DNA from: Betaproteobacteria bacterium
GTDB taxonomy: Bacteria > Pseudomonadota > Gammaproteobacteria > Burkholderiales > Usitatibacteraceae
Direction of reading: 5' to 3'
NCBI GenBank assembly: GCA_011391275.1
Contig: JAABQW010000044.1
Span: forward strand, 1 to 35,064
DNA: 35,064 nt
Shown: positions 32,723 to 35,064 of the stretch, piece by piece
Numbering within the stretch: the first letter of the stretch is position 1
Layout of the letters: the number at the start of each line of letters is the position of its first letter
Position numbers and translations under genes: made by a program
The notes under the pieces: model-generated
The model's database searches: none
What the model saw: only the letters and a program-made list of their open reading frames with translations
Told to the model about the DNA's origin: nothing

Positions 32723-32737
32723 GACGGGAGGTATGAT
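32708..32737 (+). promoter_or_regulatory. Promoter candidate TTCAAG-N18-TATGAT for the VOC gene
   Basis: The -10 TATGAT (32732-32737) is a near-consensus box, 18 bases after TTCAAG, at the end of the response regulator gene. It leaves a leader of about 36 bases with a GGAGG Shine-Dalgarno before the VOC ATG. Confidence 0.45.
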
Positions 32738-32779
32738 CGCGCATCAAGCCGAAATTGCTCCAGGATTCCGGAGGTCGCG

Positions 32780-33166
32780 ATGATCAGAGTCACCGGCATC
32801 GGCGGGATTTTCTTCAAGGCGAAGGATCCCGTCTCGCTTCGCGCCTGGTACCGGAATCACCTCGGCGTCGACGTCCAGGACTGGGGCGGCGCCGCGTTTC
32901 GATGGACCGATGGCGAGGGCAACCCGGCCGCGGGGACGACGGTCTGGAACATCTCGGACGGCAGCAATGACTACTTCGCCCCCGGCACCTCGTCCTTCAT
33001 GGTGAATTACCGGGTCGCCGACCTCGACGCCCTCGTCCGGGTACTTCGCGAGGAGGGCTGCCAGGTGCTCGACAAGACGGAAGTGTCGGAATTCGGCAAG
33101 TTCGGCTGGGTCATGGACCCGGAGGGCAACAAGATCGAGCTCTGGGAACCGCCCGCGGGCCAGTGA
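32780..33166 (+). CDS. VOC-family (glyoxalase/bleomycin-resistance fold) protein
   Basis: This 128-residue protein carries two beta-alpha-beta-beta-beta units of the vicinal oxygen chelate fold. The first is VTGIGGIFFKAKDPVSLRAW with YRNHLGVDV; the second is SSFMVNYRVADLDALVRVLR ending FVMDPEGNKIELWEP-like (GWVMDPEGNKIELWEP). The terminal E-x-W is the usual second-half metal ligand. The first-strand His of glyoxalase I is replaced by Phe (GIFFKAK), so a standard metal site is incomplete and enzyme function is uncertain. GGAGG precedes the ATG. Confidence 0.85.
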   Translation: MIRVTGIGGIFFKAKDPVSLRAWYRNHLGVDVQDWGGAAFRWTDGEGNPAAGTTVWNISDGSNDYFAPGTSSFMVNYRVADLDALVRVLREEGCQVLDKTEVSEFGKFGWVMDPEGNKIELWEPPAGQ

Positions 33167-33302
33167 GCGGGTTGGCGGCTGCCGCCGCGGAAGGTATCCT
33201 GATGAAAACGGCCCCGCCGGGCTCGTCGCGCTCTCCACGCGACCCGGAAGGCGGCCGACCGATCATGGCGCCGATTCGACCACGCGAAGCCGGAGAAACC
33301 AC

Positions 33303-33623
33303 ATGATCACCACCATCCTGCTGCTCATCGCCGTCGCGCTGATCGCGGTCGCCGCGGTGCCGCTCCTGCTGCGCCTCATCCCGCAGAACCCGGTGTACGG
33401 CGTGCCGACGGAGCGCACGCTTGACGACGAGAAGCTCTGGTTCAACGTGAACGCGTTCGCCGGCAAGGCCGTGCTCATCGCCTGCGGCGTCGTTGCGCTG
33501 CTGCTCATCCTCTACCAGGGCACCTGGCTCAGGTCCGCCTGGGCCCAGGTCCTGGTGTTCATGGTTCCCCTGGCGGTCGCCGTGGGGGCGACGATCGCCT
33601 ACGAGCGCCGCCTCACGCGTTGA
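33303..33623 (+). CDS. SdpI-family small membrane protein
   Basis: This 106-residue protein has three hydrophobic helices (about 3-25, 54-71, 78-97). The SdpI/YfhL signature lies between the first two: LIPQNPVYGVPTERTLDDEK and then W-x-x-x-N-x-x-x-G (WFNVNAFAGK). In Bacillus, SdpI gives immunity to the SdpC toxin. In proteobacteria, relatives are common with no toxin nearby and no known role. GGAG precedes the ATG. A TATCCT -10 candidate lies at 33195-33200. The gene converges on the FkbM methyltransferase with only 39 bases between, and no terminator is evident. Confidence 0.8.
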   Translation: MITTILLLIAVALIAVAAVPLLLRLIPQNPVYGVPTERTLDDEKLWFNVNAFAGKAVLIACGVVALLLILYQGTWLRSAWAQVLVFMVPLAVAVGATIAYERRLTR

Positions 33624-33662
33624 GAGGGCCGGTCGAGGGCGCGCTGCCGAATCGCCGCGGCG

Positions 33663-34520
33663 TCAGCCTGGAACGCCGGCCCCGGCCAGGAGTTGCGCGT
33701 AGCGCTGCCCCGCGCCCCGGGAAAGGCTTCCGCGGTTCGTGAGCAGCAAGAGGCAGCGCATCACCAGGTCGATCGACCCGTAGCAGTGGTGCGCGACAAG
33801 CGCCAGGTGCTTCAGTTGCTCGTCGCTCATCGCGTCCGGCCTCGAGAAATCCCGCACGTAGACGATGTCCGCCTCCAGGAGCTGGTGGAGCGGCTTGTAC
33901 GGGTCGCCGTCGACGATGCACGGCGCGATCGGCCAGTTCTTCACGGCGGCGAAGCAATGCGGAATGAAGCCCATGCGCCGCATCTCGAGATCGACCTCGC
34001 CGAACACGGGCTGGCCCTGGTAGAGCGGGACGAACGAGACCTCGAGCTGCGCGGCCACGGCCCGGGAGAGCTTCTCCTGCCCGCCTTCCAGCACCGCGAG
34101 CTCGCTGCCCTGGATGTCCATCTTGAGGTAGTCGAGCCGCTCGATCTCACCGATGTCGTCCAGCCTTCGCGTCTGCACGGGCACCTCGCCCACGACCTCA
34201 CCCCAGTGCTTCAGCGCCCCGAAGATCTCCAGCGTCACGGGGTCGGGCGCGAGGAGGCTCGCCATCCCCGGCGAGCGGCACAGCCGCAGGGTGTGCGCCC
34301 CGCCGTCGCCCACCGCATGGGGCAGGTAGCGCTCGTGCGCGCCCTGGGCAGCGACGAGCCTGGCGAACGCGTCCTGCTGCGGCTCGAACCCGGTGACGCG
34401 GCACGCGCCGGCCGCGAGCATCGCCTTGTAGGGCGGGTCCTCGCCGTGGGGGTTGGCGCCGATGTCCACGACCTCGGTGAGGCGCTCGGGCCGCAACAGG
34501 TCGACGAGCGTCCCGCTCAT
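33663..34520 (-). CDS. FkbM-family methyltransferase
   Basis: The supported start is the ATG at 34520, giving 285 residues (the longer track ORF runs into the upstream gene). SAM-binding motif I is VVDIGANPHGED, the acidic end of strand 2 is VTGFEPQQDAF, and the FkbM hallmark is LDYLKMDIQGSELAVLEGG. FkbM enzymes O-methylate sugars or polyketides, and bacterial members often belong to surface-glycan or glycoprotein modification. The target is unknown. The start is 10 bases after the proline-rich gene upstream. Confidence 0.85.
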   Translation of the reverse strand: MSGTLVDLLRPERLTEVVDIGANPHGEDPPYKAMLAAGACRVTGFEPQQDAFARLVAAQGAHERYLPHAVGDGGAHTLRLCRSPGMASLLAPDPVTLEIFGALKHWGEVVGEVPVQTRRLDDIGEIERLDYLKMDIQGSELAVLEGGQEKLSRAVAAQLEVSFVPLYQGQPVFGEVDLEMRRMGFIPHCFAAVKNWPIAPCIVDGDPYKPLHQLLEADIVYVRDFSRPDAMSDEQLKHLALVAHHCYGSIDLVMRCLLLLTNRGSLSRGAGQRYAQLLAGAGVPG

Positions 34521-34530
34521 GGGCGCGCCG

Positions 34531-35064
34531 CTACCACCGGCAGTTGCCCTCGCCGAACTCGTTTGCGATGAGCGGCACGACGGCGAGCAGCCCCATTCCC
34601 TTGTAGGCGTCCTTGCAGTCGGGCTTCCACGCGTTCTCGATCGCGAGCTGCTCCTTCGACTTCTTCTCGGGAAGCGGCGGCATCGGGAAGGGCAGCAGCG
34701 CGCGGTTGCCGGTGCCTTCCCGCGCTGCCTCGCGCGCCCGGGCCCGCGCGGCGTCGAGGTCGATGCGCGGCTCGGTGCCGGGAATGGGCGCATCGCCGGT
34801 CGGCGCGCGGCGATTGTCGAAGATCGGCGAATCGCGCGACGAGGTTGCGGAATCCCGGGCGCCGGGGCGCTCCGCGGCAGGCGCCGCATCGCGGGCCGTC
34901 GGCGTGCCCGGCCGCGGCGTGGCGACAGGCGGGGCGGCCTGCTGGATCGGCGCGACTTCGACAGGCGGCGCCAGCGACGGGGCCGCCGCGGGAATCGCCG
35001 TGTGCGGCATCGGCGGCGCGGCGATCGCGGGAATCTCGACGGGCGGCCTGCGCAGGGGAACGAC
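34531..35064 (-). CDS. Proline/alanine-rich protein, 5' end outside window
   Basis: The frame is open to the right edge, so the track start (35010) is probably internal. The visible part (about 177 residues) is a low-complexity Pro/Ala-rich segment (PVEVAPIQQAAPPVATPRPG), then an acidic-basic stretch RIDLDAARARAREAAREG. It ends in a more ordered tail LPEKKSKEQLAIENAWKPDCKDAYKGMGLLAVVPLIANEF with two cysteines before the stop. This pattern suits an anchored periplasmic or outer-membrane protein with a long linker. I recognise no family. Confidence 0.6.
   Translation of the reverse strand, partial: VVPLRRPPVEIPAIAAPPMPHTAIPAAAPSLAPPVEVAPIQQAAPPVATPRPGTPTARDAAPAAERPGARDSATSSRDSPIFDNRRAPTGDAPIPGTEPRIDLDAARARAREAAREGTGNRALLPFPMPPLPEKKSKEQLAIENAWKPDCKDAYKGMGLLAVVPLIANEFGEGNCRW

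Noticed and set aside
33202-33306. 34-residue ORF ending in an ATGA overlap with the SdpI gene
   Set aside because: Its ATG lies two bases after the likely -10 box, so the transcript would start inside it, and its composition is like a shadow frame.

Overview
The window is chromosomal DNA of high G+C from a betaproteobacterium, probably Burkholderiales or a close relative. Three things suggest this: the gene order hda-pcnB-folK-(deoxynucleoside kinase)-panB-panC next to purM, three TctC/Bug-type tricarboxylate receptors, and a DesA-type phospholipid desaturase. There are no rRNA or tRNA genes, CRISPR arrays or intact insertion sequences. Almost all the DNA is coding and many genes overlap by ATGA, GTGA or TGATG. 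No gene-free stretch exceeds 300 bases; the longest is about 180 (upstream of hda).

Region 1 (1-10621, all minus strand) is a housekeeping and envelope block. In transcription order it holds nadA, a periplasmic protein with two TonB-C-like domains, purM, purN, two DUF3108 envelope genes, rsmB, a secreted single-HKD nuclease, an MscS channel, desA, and an NAD(P)-binding SDR protein that runs off the left edge. The genes from purN through the MscS gene are coupled by overlaps or very short gaps. A 58-bp perfect inverted repeat separates purM from purN, and a smaller palindrome of similar type forms the first codons of the SDR gene.

Region 2 (10801-16336, plus strand) carries hda, pcnB, folK, a deoxynucleoside kinase, panB, panC and panD: replication control, RNA polyadenylation, folate, dNTP salvage and pantothenate/beta-alanine. 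A 19-codon Arg-rich ORF joins hda to pcnB with ATGA overlaps at both ends. A 31-bp perfect inverted repeat precedes panB and a 4x10-bp repeat precedes panC. A strong bidirectional hairpin closes the block.

Region 3 (16393-28461) is the accessory part: a catabolic island of three transcription units. Unit A (minus) has a TPP-dependent enzyme, a TctC receptor and an MmgE/PrpD protein. Unit B (plus, divergent from A across a GTATAC-type palindrome) has a DUF1932 dehydrogenase and an aldehyde dehydrogenase. Unit C (plus, divergent from a LysR regulator) has a LigJ-type 4-oxalomesaconate hydratase, two TctC receptors and two RraA/LigK-type aldolase-like proteins, and ends in a terminator. Together they look like uptake and hydratase/aldolase/decarboxylase/oxidation steps for a branched di- or tricarboxylic acid. 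The exact substrate cannot be read from the sequence, and the enzyme combination matches no single textbook pathway. This is the best candidate for something undescribed.

Region 4 (28493-35064) has an MCE-type lipid transport operon (permease, MlaD-like protein, lipoprotein) without its ATPase, a LytS/LytTR two-component pair, a VOC protein and a small SdpI-family membrane protein. These are followed, on the opposite strand, by an FkbM methyltransferase and the end of a proline-rich protein that runs off the right edge.
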